Origin: Eremophila alpestris peregrina
Lineage: Eukaryota > Chordata > Aves > Passeriformes > Alaudidae
Reading direction: 5' to 3'
Assembly (NCBI GenBank): GCA_009792885.1
Contig: WMCF01000029.1
Span: 5,660,000 to 5,723,999 of the forward strand
DNA: 64,000 bases
The notes beneath the pieces are model-generated. The model was not told the DNA's origin. It saw only the letters and a program-made list of their open reading frames with translations, and ran no database searches. A program made the translations under genes and the position numbers. Positions 53,771-64,000 of the stretch are shown here, one piece after another; position 1 is the stretch's first letter, and each line of letters starts with the position of its first letter.

Positions 53771-56700
53771 GACCTCCTCCTCAAACAAAAAACAGCGTTT
53801 AACTCGAAATCACTGAGAGATGGATTATAAATAGAAGATGAAATGTGAGAAAAAGACGCTTACTAGATCACTATTAAAACCCACGTTTCCAACTTTTGTA
53901 GTCCGAAAAAAGAAAGAAAACAACTATACATCTGGTTTTGTTTTGTAAGAAAAGAGGACAGCAACTGAAACTAAAAATCGTTTGTTAAAAATTGGTTTTG
54001 ACTATCACATTTGTTCTGATCAAGGCTACCAGTTTGTTTTGAAGAAAGGCTCCTGACGGCATAAAGTACAAACACAAAATGGGAATGGTTTGTTAGATCT
54101 GGTAAATGCCAAGAAGACAGACTGTATAATGGAATTTAGCAGTACCAGTTATTCATAAATAATCCTTCTGATTAAATATTCACACACCATCATCATCATT
54201 TGTCTTGTAAGTCTGTTCTCGTAGGCACTTCGTGCTCTGCTCCTGCTGGATCTCAGCACAGACAGGACCAGTGATTTGGATGTACGACACTGAACCAGGA
54301 TCTCTTCTGAACAACAATGTGCTGCTCATAAAATGCTCTTTTCCAACTTGCTCTTGGGGAACAATGGCAGCTCCTGCCTCCCCAGGGACTGGGCACAGCT
54401 CAGCTCCACACAGATGAGGGCTCCCCATCTGCCTATCCCCAAACTCCCCTGACAAACCACTGTCTGACCTAGAACTGTTCAAGTGGAAAGAGGAATGTGT
54501 TTCCTTCCTCATAGTTGGCATTATTTATCCATGACCACCAGGATATTGCTCAGTTGGGCATTTTCTCTCTAAGTTTTGTAAACAAAATGTAAAATCTAAA
54601 GAAATTTTCATCTTAAGCAAGCAAAAATAGAGCTTCACCAAAATGTCTTGAATAGTAACAATTTCTCTTAGAAATGTGTTTGGACAGTCAGCCTCCCAAA
54701 AGAAAACCACCACTTCTCTGCAGCTTAGCAGCTCCCCATGAAGGTCTCTGCATGCAGTGGGCTATGCAGATGTTCACAATGATCACCAGCTCCACATTTT
54801 TCAGCTGCAGCTCTTCCCCCCTCACCTTGTGCTCCAGTTGACAGACAAGAGAACAGGACACCACAGCAATTACATTAAAAAAAAAAAAACAACACCACAA
54901 GGGCACATTCTGACCAGGTGCAGCAAGCATGTTACTCCTGACAAATTTTTTAAGCTCAACTACCTCCTACATAGTACAAGGTATACACAGCCAGCTGCAG
55001 ATCTCTGCAGAGGGATAATTCGGTATTAGCTTCCACAGCCCTTGCTTGCAATTATACCAGTACTGAGGCACACAGGCTGAGCAACTCATGCAGCTGGCAG
55101 TGTTCAGGATTCATGGTTGTAGCATACTCCTCACATGGCTCTTGGCTGCTGCATATCACTTACAAACATTCATAGGAAAGGGTTAATAATTGTGGTAGCT
55201 GAGATGGTCAAAACACACAAAGTGCTTCATTAAGAACTTCTAGGGGCTCCAAGTATCAGGACTTGATTATCTATCAGTCTTTCATACTTATCAGAAGGTT
55301 TTACACACCAACACCTTGTTGTTTCTCAAAGGCATCTCCAAGCAGCTCTCAGGGTCTGTCCATTTACACCAGCAGCCAGTCAGTCAGTTCTCCTTCCTCT
55401 CCCTTCTCACAGCACCAGCTCACTCCAGCCTGCCCCTGACCCAGTCCCTGGTACAAAATCTTACCTGTCCCTTGCAGCACCTCCTGTCCCTGGCTCCTCA
55501 CAGCACTGCAGCAAACTCCAACTGAGACTCCAACTGAGCTGTAACTGAGCCCCTCCCAGCTGCTCCCTCTTTATCACCCCCACGGCTGGGAGAGCAAGGC
55601 TGTTCCCACTCTGGGGTAATTAACACAGCTGCAATGCATCAGCCACAAGATTACCTTCAGCACCAACTCTTACTTGTTTCCCCACACTATCCACAAATAA
55701 TCCTACAGATACACTTCTGTAGAGCAGACAAACCAGTCAATTATTGCAATTCATTTAAAGATAGGTGAACAGAACAACTACAGATATTATATAACATAAA
55801 TTACTTAAACTCATATGAAGTAAAATATTTTATATAAATACTAATTAACACTCAATCAGGTTCATCACCTTTGTCTGCTTTGTACACATTTAATCCTCTG
55901 TTTTTGGAGAAAATCAAAACTTGGCACTTGCTGAACATCCTATTTAAAATCTAGTAAATTAAAAAAATTCTATGTAATATGATTTTTAGATGAAGTATCC
56001 CACCTCAAGGATAATGGACATCACATACTACAATAGGAAAGGCCATTCAAAAAATATCACACTTCTTACTAGAATTCTTACTAAAATACATCACTTTCTA
56101 TATACCTGAATGTAACTCATAAATCAAGAGATAAAAAACTGAGTATAATGCCTGTCCATGTCACACTCCCCAAGCGACCCTTATGTAAGTTTAAATATGA
56201 TTCTTCTCTGAACTACACAATACACGTGGGTGGCAGCTAGGAGGTTTTCCAGTGATTGCTGTAGTACATATCCAAGTCTGGAATAGAACTACAAATCATT
56301 ATTTTTGAGGATAACTAGCATAACATGACAGCAAATACTAAAAATGCCTTTGAAAGCTTTCTTTGATCACGCTGTTGCAGATAAATGGTTTTAAACTGCC
56401 AGCAGTTTATCTCAGTGCTGACACACTGAGTAAGTATCACAACATGCAAAACACTTGTGATTTAGTAGCATTTTTTTTCCATCTAAATAATCCCAGGAGT
56501 CAGGTAAGAACAGTCTCAAGTGTGATTTATTGAGCATCTCCATCTGCCTGATCAGACATCAGATTTCAATTCTGGTGGGTGAGGATGATGGCAGGGCCAG
56601 CTCCAGACTAGGTGATATCACCATTACTATTTTCCAAACCTAAGTCCTGCATCAATGTTAGCTTTGCCAGGTGTCAACTGCAATGGAATCCTGGGGTGGC

Positions 56701-56908
56701 TGACTTAAAAAGGAGATAAAACAACCACTATATTCTTCAAACTGAAAAATATTCCCCAGGACAAGAAAGAAATAGGTCTGGACCACACCAGACTGATGAA
56801 CATTAATAAAATCTGCCCCACATTGTAATCATTAAAATAGACTTTTATCTCCTTTTACCTCTATGAAAGAACAACAGAAAAAGTATGAAAAGCTCAGGGC
56901 CAGCATCT
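53771..56908. other. non-coding interval between CpG island and RSL24D1 3' end
   Basis: No gene or repeat recognised. Open frames are short and unfamiliar. It contains an A-run at about 54876-54888. Confidence 0.6.
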
Positions 56909-56914
56909 TTTATT
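56909..56914 (-). terminator. RSL24D1: candidate RSL24D1 poly(A) signal AATAAA
   Basis: On the minus strand this is the first exact AATAAA noticed after the stop codon, giving a 3' UTR of about 320-350 nt. The next ~40 nt on the minus strand are T/GT-rich (tttttctgttgttctttc), as expected for a downstream cleavage element. Alternative, more distal sites cannot be excluded. Confidence 0.45.
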
Positions 56915-57232
56915 ATTCAATTACTTGCATGAACATGGAAAAGTTACCCAGAAAAAGTGTCACTTTCCAAGAGCGCATGGTATCTCAAACAATAATGCCT
57001 CATTCTCCATCCTGCTGCTAAGGTTTTCTCAAATTGCAGAATTTTAAGTACTGCCCAAACCAGTATCCATCCTACTTATTTTTTTTTTCATTAAAAAATA
57101 ATTCAAATTGTAAATGACCACTATTCACTAAAATACTTTTCTTCAACTGTAAGCACGTTTCTGAATGATGTCAGGTGAGGCAGTAAGGAACTGTTAACTG
57201 CTGAAGAGATATAAATAGCACATAAAAGCACT

Positions 57233-57306
57233 TTAAGAGTCTTCTTCCATAGGCACATCCTCTTGTAGCTTCTGCACCATTTTGTCCTCCAGCTGTTTTG
57301 GTGTAC
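57233..57306 (-). CDS. RSL24D1: RSL24D1 coding exon 6 and stop
   Basis: It has 74 nt. The acceptor is tttttttgaag|GTACAC. It encodes TPKQLEDKMVQKLQEDV then an acidic tail PMEEDS and TAA at 57233-57235. The acidic C-terminus matches the family, where this end contacts the Drg1-type AAA-ATPase (knowledge from yeast Rlp24). The 3' UTR continues leftwards from 57232. Confidence 0.95.
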
Positions 57307-58564
57307 CTTCAAAAAAACAAATCAAATTCAACATGTTTCTCTATTTTTCTGTGAACAATATATGCCACTATTCCAGGTGAAACAGCCTAAATATATTGCT
57401 TGAAGTGTTGTTTACAAGCAAATCCATCAAGCTCAGAGGTATTTACTGCTAACCTCCATCACCTACTAAAACTGTTCTGCTTTAGTAGAAAAGCTGATGC
57501 TGTTTTTATGCAAAATCTAAAATGCAGTCAAACCTGTGTTTTCACCTGCTGTGACAAGCTGATAGAGCTGCCAATACCTGGCAGAACCTTGCAAAGAACA
57601 ACAAATATCCATCACTTATTACAGATCAATGGCCTTCTCACATTAGTTTTTAAATGAAGATTTAATGCTGTGTTGGACAGCAAGAATGTTGACTCTCAAT
57701 AAGATGATCAAAAAGACAAACAAAGAAAAATCCAAGATTTAGTCTGATTCTGCTCTCTGCCCAGTCAGAATTGCAGAATACCAAGAAGGGTAATTTTTTA
57801 CAAAACAAGAGCTAATGGAAATGTTTTTAACTTGTCTTCATTAGTCTACTTTGTTTAAGTGTATTATAGAAAGAATTTATTTAAAATGGGAATTTACTGA
57901 AGGAACAGTATTTTCATGCAAGTTCTACACAACTGACTGACAAATTCAAGCAGCAAAGTTGAACTACTGTATTTTATATCACTCAGTGGTAGCTGAGTTT
58001 AACTAACCAGTTCAAAGGGAAGACCTGGATAAATGTATTGGATAACAAACATGCAGTTCATGGAGCACCAGGTATTGAGTGCAATTTAAAACACTCAAAA
58101 ATAAGGAAGAGAAAGGATGACTGCAGGACTAGATAAATAAAAAAGGTGTATTTGATTCAGAACTAAGACACTGCTTACATTTAGTGGCAAGAACTATTCA
58201 ACAAACAAATTAATTGTGAGACAAATGTACAGGATTACTGATCTGTAAAATAAGTCATTCACCCTAAAACTGTGCAGACAAACCAGTAGATCAAGTTCCT
58301 ACCTGCGTGGGGAGCACGAAGAAGGTGGATATTCTGTTTGACTTCTTTGATGTCTTCTGCCTTCTGCAACTCTTTGCTCTTCTTTAGTCTGAGAAAGAGG
58401 AAAATTAGATTTAATTACCTTCAAAGAGGAGATGTATGCTTTCATTTTAATGCATGATATCTCCCTCTAAAGGTATGTACAGGCTGTAAATAACTATGAT
58501 TATGAGGAAATAAAGGTTAAAAGTATCTGAAAACCAATTCAAGAAAATACTGGATACAAAACCA

Positions 58565-58607
<43 letters not shown>

Positions 58608-61600
58608 AAAAAAAAAAAAAAAAAAAAAGGCAGCACTGTACCAACTCCTATCAGAATTTTGTTTAAATTTAACACTCTGTATACACACAAGTACTACCAC
58701 CCAATGTATTTTACCCCATCCCTTGGATGACTGTGTATATACAAAGCAAATTACTTTAAAACTGGATCATCCCATTTCTGAAAAGGCTGTCTGACACACA
58801 CGCAAGGGGTTCCCATCACACAAATAATTTTCACCTGTTCATAATGAATCTGGCTTGGCGTTTTTGCTTTATTTCCTCCACTCTCTTCATTGCATCCACT
58901 GAAATAAAGCAGAAGTTGTTTTAAATGTGCTTAAATCCCTGCAGCAGAAAATCCAAACTATTTTTGTAAAGCAACTCTTTATCAGTACTCCCATTATATC
59001 TAAATATCAGAGGCAACTCTTGCACTATATAGAGGAAACTACTCCTCCTTCAAAGAGCAGGATAAGGGAATGTTCTGTGTAGCAACTCTGATTACTTGTA
59101 TTTAACAACTTATTTATACTTCTACTTTTGTGCCTACACATAATTTCTATAGTTAATCATCACTGCACAAACTCTACTTGAAAAAAATGCAAGTTACCAC
59201 CTTCTCCTTTGTGGCATTCATTCACATAAATATAAGCAGTTCTCCTATTTTATGGCAATTGATTCTATGAAACAAACTGAAATGGAATGAGCACAAACAC
59301 AGAAACAACTGCATCAGTGTAACAGGTTTACATTGGGAGCCTCTTATAAAGCTGGAAAACCACTAAGGGATTTTGAAGATGGTAATTCAAAATAAAGGAC
59401 TTATGGTGCTCATTTTCAAACCAGTTGCTGAAAAAAACATCAAGTGAAGCTCCACACCTGTTTACAACTCAAACCTCCTCCACATTCTAAAAATTTGGTC
59501 ATCATTTCAGTAATTTCAAACACAATCTCTACAAGCTGTCAACACTCTAAGAAGTTTTTTGAAAACACATTCAAGATAAGTAAAAAATTCATCTTTTGGT
59601 TTTTTCCTATAATGACTCACCAGTCTTGTTCCACAACTCTCTCTGGTATTTCACTGGTTCGTTTCTACGTTTTTCAAATTCAAATGAATTATCCTGTATT
59701 AAGAAAAAGTAAATATAGACTATATGCAGAGGTTTATTTAGAGCAATACATTCTTACTGTAGCAGTGACTCATATAACTGAGTATTTTATGGGATTTTTC
59801 CCCCCTTTTAGAAGCTCAGTTCCTAGACCTGAACAATCATTAGAGGTAAATATAAGAAGGAAATTGAGTTGAGTGTTTGACCTCAAAGTGTCAGGAGCCA
59901 TGGTGATTTGTCTGAAGAGAACTATTTACCACAACATCTCCCTCAGCTATTTTCTATTTAGCAAGACAAAAGGAACCCAGGCATTGAGTGCAATTTAAAC
60001 CCATGTGGAATAGGAAATACAGAGCAGATCAGACAGGTGGAAGGCAAAATTGAAAACCTGTACATTCTAAAGCATTTACTGCAGGATAAATAAGTTCTAC
60101 TTCATAGCTTGTAATTTTGAAATGGTTAAAGAAAAACCCACACAGCCACTATTTCATTTTACAAATACTGAAACAGTTTAATTTGAAAATGTGAAATATT
60201 TCAATCAATAACTCTGGCATCTGGGACAGCTGCCATCCCCCAGCCATGTCCCCTCATCCCCATGAGCTGAAGACAAAAAAACAGTTCCCTGATCATTTTT
60301 TTGCCAGGCACACTTAGCATTATATCAGTTTTATCTGATGACTTCTCCCTGCCCAAAGGTGGGTTTTTGTTGAGGTAAAGCTGAGTTACACGGCACTAAG
60401 TTCATATATTGGCTTTATTCTTAAAATACATTTTGTATCTCAAAATTGGAACATACTGTCACCTATTTAGACATGTATAAAGTAATTTTAAATTCAGTTA
60501 TTTTCAAAAAGGTAATTCAACATAGCCAGAAACAACTCAAAAGCAAGAAAAACAATTACTGAAGAGCCTAATTAATCATGGCTTTTCAGAGTCACATTAA
60601 AAAATAAAACCACATTCTTTCCCTTGAAAGATCCACAGTAGGCAGGAAATCACTGTGTCAAAATGCTTACTAAATTTTTAATATTTTGTAAAAAATAGGT
60701 AATTAAGTCACAGTAATTATTAAAGGACTGTCCCACTAAATGTGAATGTTTAATACTTTTACCACTGAAGCAACCTAGCTGTAAAATTGCATTTGAGTTC
60801 TCATGCTGTTTTTCAAACATTTCTACCTAAGAAAAGGCTTTTCCTACACATTGCAAGCTTTAAAGAGACTTCATAGATAAATATTTTAGGGGTCGATACA
60901 GAGAGAATTCCTGAGGTACCTGGTAATTTAGATTATTTGTGCAGAAATACAACTACCAATTGTGTATGTACAGAGAGCAGAGGATTTATTGGTGGGAAAA
61001 AATGCCTTGGACTTGGGAGCCACCACGTGTTACCAGCAGACACCTGATACTGGGGAAGATCCAGGTTTTAATCAAGCTGAATGAACAGCTCACTCTCAAA
61101 AAACTCTCACATTCTCTTCCACTCTGCCTCTTCTCCCCAGCTCATTTCATTAAATGACAATGCTTTAAGCCACCTAGCCCAGCCTGTGTGCTAATGTAAT
61201 GTGTGAACCAGTTCTTACCACTGTCAGCTCTTTGCCAGCTGCTTTACGGAATGCTTTAGTCCATCTCATCTTCCTGGGATTTCGCTTCCTTTTGAAGTTT
61301 CTGTGGCATTTTGATTTGCAGAATCTGAATATCTTAAAGAAGGGAGTGATAAAGAAGAAAAATCTTAGTGAAATCATGATTCATGCCCCACTGCAAATGT
61401 GATATCAAATATTTAGAGGTTACTCTTACAATACTGCTCATTAGAAATTATATTCAGCTTCCAGATGTCAGTATTTTTATAGAAAATACAGCTATTAGCA
61501 AGAATAATTTCAAGCACTTTTTCATTATATAGTCATTTTCACAGCTGCCAGGGTTAAGCACAAGTACTTACAATTAAGCTGATTATACATAAAATACACC

Positions 61601-63239
61601 TGAGTTTTGAGAATTATCATCTGCAAAAATAACCATAAAGCCAAACCTAGTATGAATAAACAATTTTCTACAGCTGCCAGCACTTTTTAGCTACAGCACC
61701 ATCCTGAGAACAACAAACAATTCTCACACCTCTCATTCTGAATGCAACACATACACAAAAACGTCTGTTTTCTGGGATGCAGCCTTAAACCCCAAAGATT
61801 ACCCTGCAGGAGTCAGGCACATAAGTTAAGTCCTGGACTGAATTTACTGGAAGTGGTTAAAGCATATGACAAAGCATTTTAATTAGCCTTTTTCTTTTTT
61901 CCCTATTTTTCTACATATTCTACAGAATACTAGACTCCACTTACAAACGGTCAGAATTACATGTTGTTCATGATGTTTTGAAATCACTCTTTTTCTACAG
62001 CCATATCCTCCTTCTCATCTATTAGTCAATTCTAAAAGAAATTAATAGAAAATACGAAAGATCTTATTATGGCAATCATCTTTTAATAGCGTTGGGGGTT
62101 TTTTTACATGCTTCTACCCCGTTTTTTTACCTCAACTCAGGCCCACCTGCCATTGAATTCTGCCTTTTCACAGACTACCTGTTTCCAGCCAGTCTTGCTA
62201 AGAGCTGTCCCCTCGTGGCCGCGGAGAGCACGCAGCCCGTGTCAGACACACCCAGCCCCGCGCCCCCGGCGCTGTGACACGGCACGGCCCGGCCGGGATC
62301 TGCTCTGACGTCTGGGCCCGGCAAGGAAGCGATTCGCGCAAGCTTCGCTTCCCAATGGGCGCTCCGACGCCCGGAGCAACGATCCGGAGCGCGGCAGGGA
62401 CAGGGAAACGAAGCACAACACTTTGTGTACAGGGCTGTCGGGCCGGCGCAGGGCCCGCAGCGGCACGGCCGCGCTGCTCTGACAGCCTCAGCCGGGGCAG
62501 TCACATCGCATCCCGCGGCCCCGGCTTCTGCCTCAGCCCCGGCTCCTGCCTCAGCCCCGCCGGCACACGCGGGCCCTCAGCGGCCCCCGCACTGCCCGGA
62601 GCCCACCGCCCACCTGCGGCCACCTGAAACCAGAGTCCCAGAATTAAACGGTGAGGATTCTGGGCTGCTCTGAGAAGTGTGTTATTTCTTACTAAAAACT
62701 GACAACAAACACTTCAGCCCCCCACTCTTGACGACGGCCACAGCAGCTGCCAAATTACTGCCTCACTCCAGGCCCTCATATTTTAATATCAGTAAGACAT
62801 GGATTTCGCAGATTCACAGAACAATCAGAGTTGGAGCGGACCCACGGACAACGAGGATTACTGACTGCAGCTCTTAAGCAAATGGCTCGTACAGGGATGG
62901 AACCCACAGCCTCGGTGTTCTCAGCACCGTGCTCTGACCAGCTGCGCTCATTTCGGGCTCCCGCCAGCCCACACACCGGGGCGGTGCGTGCGGACCCCGC
63001 AGGGCCCGGTGCCGAGCGCCAGCGGCGGCCCCGGCCCGGGACAGGAGCTCCAGCCCGGAGCGGCCCGCGTGAGGCGCGGCCGGTGGCACCGAGCCGCTCC
63101 GGGGCCCGCCGGCACAGGCCGGGCCGCGCAGGGAGCACTGCGGGGAGCCGGGCGGTACCTTGCAGTCGTTGCGCACGAACATGACGCCGTGTCCCGGGTA
63201 GATGGGCCCCGAGCAGAAGTAGCACTTCTCGATGCGCAT
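57233..63239 (-). CDS. RSL24D1: RSL24D1, ribosomal L24 domain-containing pre-60S assembly factor (six coding exons)
   Basis: Joined coding exons are 63159-63239, 61219-61332, 59621-59693, 58835-58898, 58303-58388 and 57233-57306. They sum to 492 nt, or 163 codons plus TAA, the same length I recall for mammalian RSL24D1. All five introns are GT-AG and phases agree at every junction. The N-terminus is an L24e zinc ribbon: Cys6 and Cys9 in KCYFC, then Cys32 and Cys36 in FRFCKSKC. It is followed by the basic family block NPRKMRWTKAFRKAAGKEL and a charged helical C-terminal half with KRVEEIKQKRQA and KEVKQNIHLLRAP. The Rlp24/RSL24D1 family is nucleolar: it occupies the eL24 site on pre-60S particles, and in yeast the AAA-ATPase Drg1 releases it in the cytoplasm so eL24 can load. 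The start is the first ATG in the CpG island, in a gccgccgcc Kozak context. No frameshift, stop or missing zinc ligand is visible. Identification rests on remembered family sequence, not a database search. Confidence 0.97.
58303..58388 (-). CDS. RSL24D1: RSL24D1 coding exon 5
   Basis: It has 86 nt. The acceptor is tttctcag|ACTAAAG and the donor GCAG|gtagga. It encodes RLKKSKELQKAEDIKEV and KQNIHLLRAPHA, leaving one G that starts the next Gly codon. A long A/T homopolymer lies about 180 nt upstream in intron 4. Confidence 0.95.
58566..58628. repeat. poly(A)/poly(T) homopolymer in RSL24D1 intron 4
   Basis: About 63 nt of A on the plus strand, interrupted once by a C near 58607. Transcribed as poly(U) in the gene's sense direction. 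No retroposed body was recognised next to it. The true length is uncertain because such tracts are error-prone in assemblies. Confidence 0.9.
58835..58898 (-). CDS. RSL24D1: RSL24D1 coding exon 4
   Basis: It has 64 nt. The acceptor is tatttcag|TGGATG and the donor AACAG|gtgaaa. It encodes VDAMKRVEEIKQKRQARFIMN plus the first two bases of an Arg codon completed by exon 5. It is basic and predicted helical, as in the family. Confidence 0.95.
59621..59693 (-). CDS. RSL24D1: RSL24D1 coding exon 3
   Basis: It has 73 nt. The acceptor is aatacag|GATAAT and the donor GACTG|gtgagt. It encodes DNSFEFEKRRNEP followed by VKYQRELWNKT and leaves one base (G) for the next codon, which exon 4 completes as Val. 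This matches the family's E-F-E-K-R-R-N-E-P segment. Confidence 0.96.
61219..61332 (-). CDS. RSL24D1: RSL24D1 coding exon 2
   Basis: It has 114 nt and 38 codons (residues 28-65), phase 0 at both ends. The acceptor is ctttaag|ATATTC and the donor GTG|gtaagaac. It carries the second zinc-ligand pair in FRFCKSKC and the highly conserved basic block ending AAGKELTV. It is the most diagnostic exon of the gene. Confidence 0.97.
62806..62955 (-). mobile_element. TguSINE1-like SINE (tRNA-Ile head, CR1-like tail)
   Basis: On the minus strand the head reads as a decayed tRNA-Ile. The A-box region GCGCAGCTGG is complementary to 62938-62947. It is followed by GAGCACGGTGCTGAGAACACC, equivalent to the GTGCTAATAACGCC anticodon arm of tRNA-Ile. 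The B box GGTTCCATCCC is complementary to 62894-62904, and CGAGCCA follows. Next come a linker with CTTAAGAGCTG and a CR1-like tail (ccgctccaactctgattgttctgtga). This organisation matches TguSINE1, known from passerine genomes. It lies in RSL24D1 intron 1, in the same orientation as the gene. The tail has diverged, so the copy is old and not a functional tRNA gene. Confidence 0.8.
63159..63239 (-). CDS. RSL24D1: RSL24D1 coding exon 1
   Basis: It encodes residues 1-27, starting MRIEKCYFCSGPIYPGHG and ending at Lys27 in phase 0. The donor reads AAG|gtaccg on the minus strand. It contains the first half of the zinc ribbon (Cys6, Cys9). It lies inside a CpG island. Longer open frames overlapping this exon on both strands are by-products of the high GC content. 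Confidence 0.97.
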
Positions 63240-63375
63240 GGCGGCGGCGGCGCGGGCGGAAGCGCGGCCCGGCTGACCGGAGGCGGCAGAGCGGGGCGGG
63301 CCCGGCTCCCCGAGCGCCCCCTGCCGGCCCCGCCGCGCACGGCCACGGGGCCCTGGCTGCTGCTTGGGAAGGAAA

Positions 63376-64000
63376 CACCGCGCTCCGAGGGCGAGAAAAT
63401 AACGAATCGATACTGACATAAGGATACACAGAGTAACCCAAGGAAAATAAAATGAGTTAGACACAGTCTTCAGTTGATTTACTGTTAAATTCAGGCTACA
63501 CTTTCTGTGCTGTTTTCGTATCTGCACACCATATAGTTACCTATTACTCCTTCTGTTCCCTCTCCTAGAGTTACCTGTTTATTGTGAAAGGATCTAAATC
63601 CTAGGCCCTGTACTTTCCAAATTGCTGGGAATTGGAGAAGGTCTTGTATTCTTCACTTGGAGGATGCTGTCCCAGCTCTGAGTCTGAAATCCTCCTATAC
63701 ACGCAAGTCTTTATCACCACCAATTCCTGCCTCGCCATTGAAAAGGGATTAACTACCTGAGTGTCTGGTGAAAAATCCATGTGTTGACTTGCTTGTGCCT
63801 CTAAAGCAGTTTTTGCTTTCTGGTTTCTAGAACAACAGGAGAAAGGCAGTCAGCTTGGTGCTGTGCTAAGAAATATCAGAGGAAGGAAGAAGAATTGCTT
63901 TAGCATAGTGGAATCACCTTATCAGCACAGAGGCTGTCTCCAATCTTTCTGAAAAGCAGACCTCAGCCGTGCAGTAGAGCTGGGCTGGAGCACAGGACTG
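63376..64000. other. upstream flank of RSL24D1
   Basis: AT-rich sequence outside the CpG island, with no exon, tRNA or repeat recognised. By vertebrate synteny RAB27A might lie further right, beyond the window. Confidence 0.55.

Larger units (their letters stand above)
62215..63375. promoter_or_regulatory. RSL24D1: CpG island and promoter region of RSL24D1
   Basis: It is a dense CpG cluster in otherwise AT-rich sequence. It covers exon 1, the first part of intron 1 and the upstream flank. A GC box (ggggcggg) lies at 63293-63300 and an ETS-type core (gcggaagc on plus) at 63256-63263, both just upstream of the ATG. No TATA box was seen, which fits a housekeeping promoter. CpG density drops at about 62640-62960, where a SINE sits. 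Confidence 0.75.

Noticed and set aside
1..57000. Exons of UNC13C or another known neighbour
   Set aside because: Looked for because of expected synteny. No C2, MUN-domain or other familiar peptide appears in any frame.
62884..62955. Functional tRNA-Ile gene on the minus strand
   Set aside because: The tRNA-like part has decayed stems and an altered anticodon region and runs into a CR1-like tail. That is a SINE, not a tRNA gene.
1..64000. CRISPR arrays, bacterial operons, phage or endogenous retroviral genes
   Set aside because: No spaced direct repeats, ribosome-binding sites or dense ORFs, and no gag/pol/env-like peptides or paired LTRs, were seen. The sequence is typical vertebrate nuclear DNA.

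Overview
The window is vertebrate nuclear DNA, most likely from a songbird (passerine). It is AT-rich with little repeat content. It has GT-AG introns, a CR1 LINE 3' end with the avian 'attctgtgattctgtga' tail, and a tRNA-Ile-derived SINE with a CR1-like tail that resembles TguSINE1 of passerines. There are no bacterial features, so most long ORFs here are chance.

The only protein gene I can support is RSL24D1, the 60S ribosome-assembly factor related to eL24/Rlp24. It lies on the minus strand at 57233-63239 in six coding exons with canonical splice sites throughout. The joined frame is 163 codons plus stop, the same length I recall for the mammalian protein. Its promoter is a CpG island (about 62215-63375), interrupted on its intron-1 side by the SINE. 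A plausible poly(A) signal lies at 56909-56914.

The remaining ~57 kb to the left reads as a gene desert. From memory, human RSL24D1 is flanked by a large gap towards UNC13C on its 3' side and by RAB27A on its 5' side. This would be the avian counterpart of that gap; no exon of UNC13C or RAB27A was recognised. The desert holds one CR1 fragment (30313-30695), several faint MIR-like relics, small tandem duplications, simple repeats, and a pair of ~61-bp dispersed copies of an unrecognised element (19699-19759 and 38380-38440).

The most interesting unexplained structure is an orphan CpG island (53400-53770), about 3.5 kb beyond the 3' end of RSL24D1. Its minus strand carries a good splice donor, and further minus-strand exon-like segments follow downstream at 48448-48522, 43957-44025 and 40019-40079. 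Together they suggest an unannotated minus-strand transcript, probably a lncRNA. This is inference from splice motifs only and needs RNA data.
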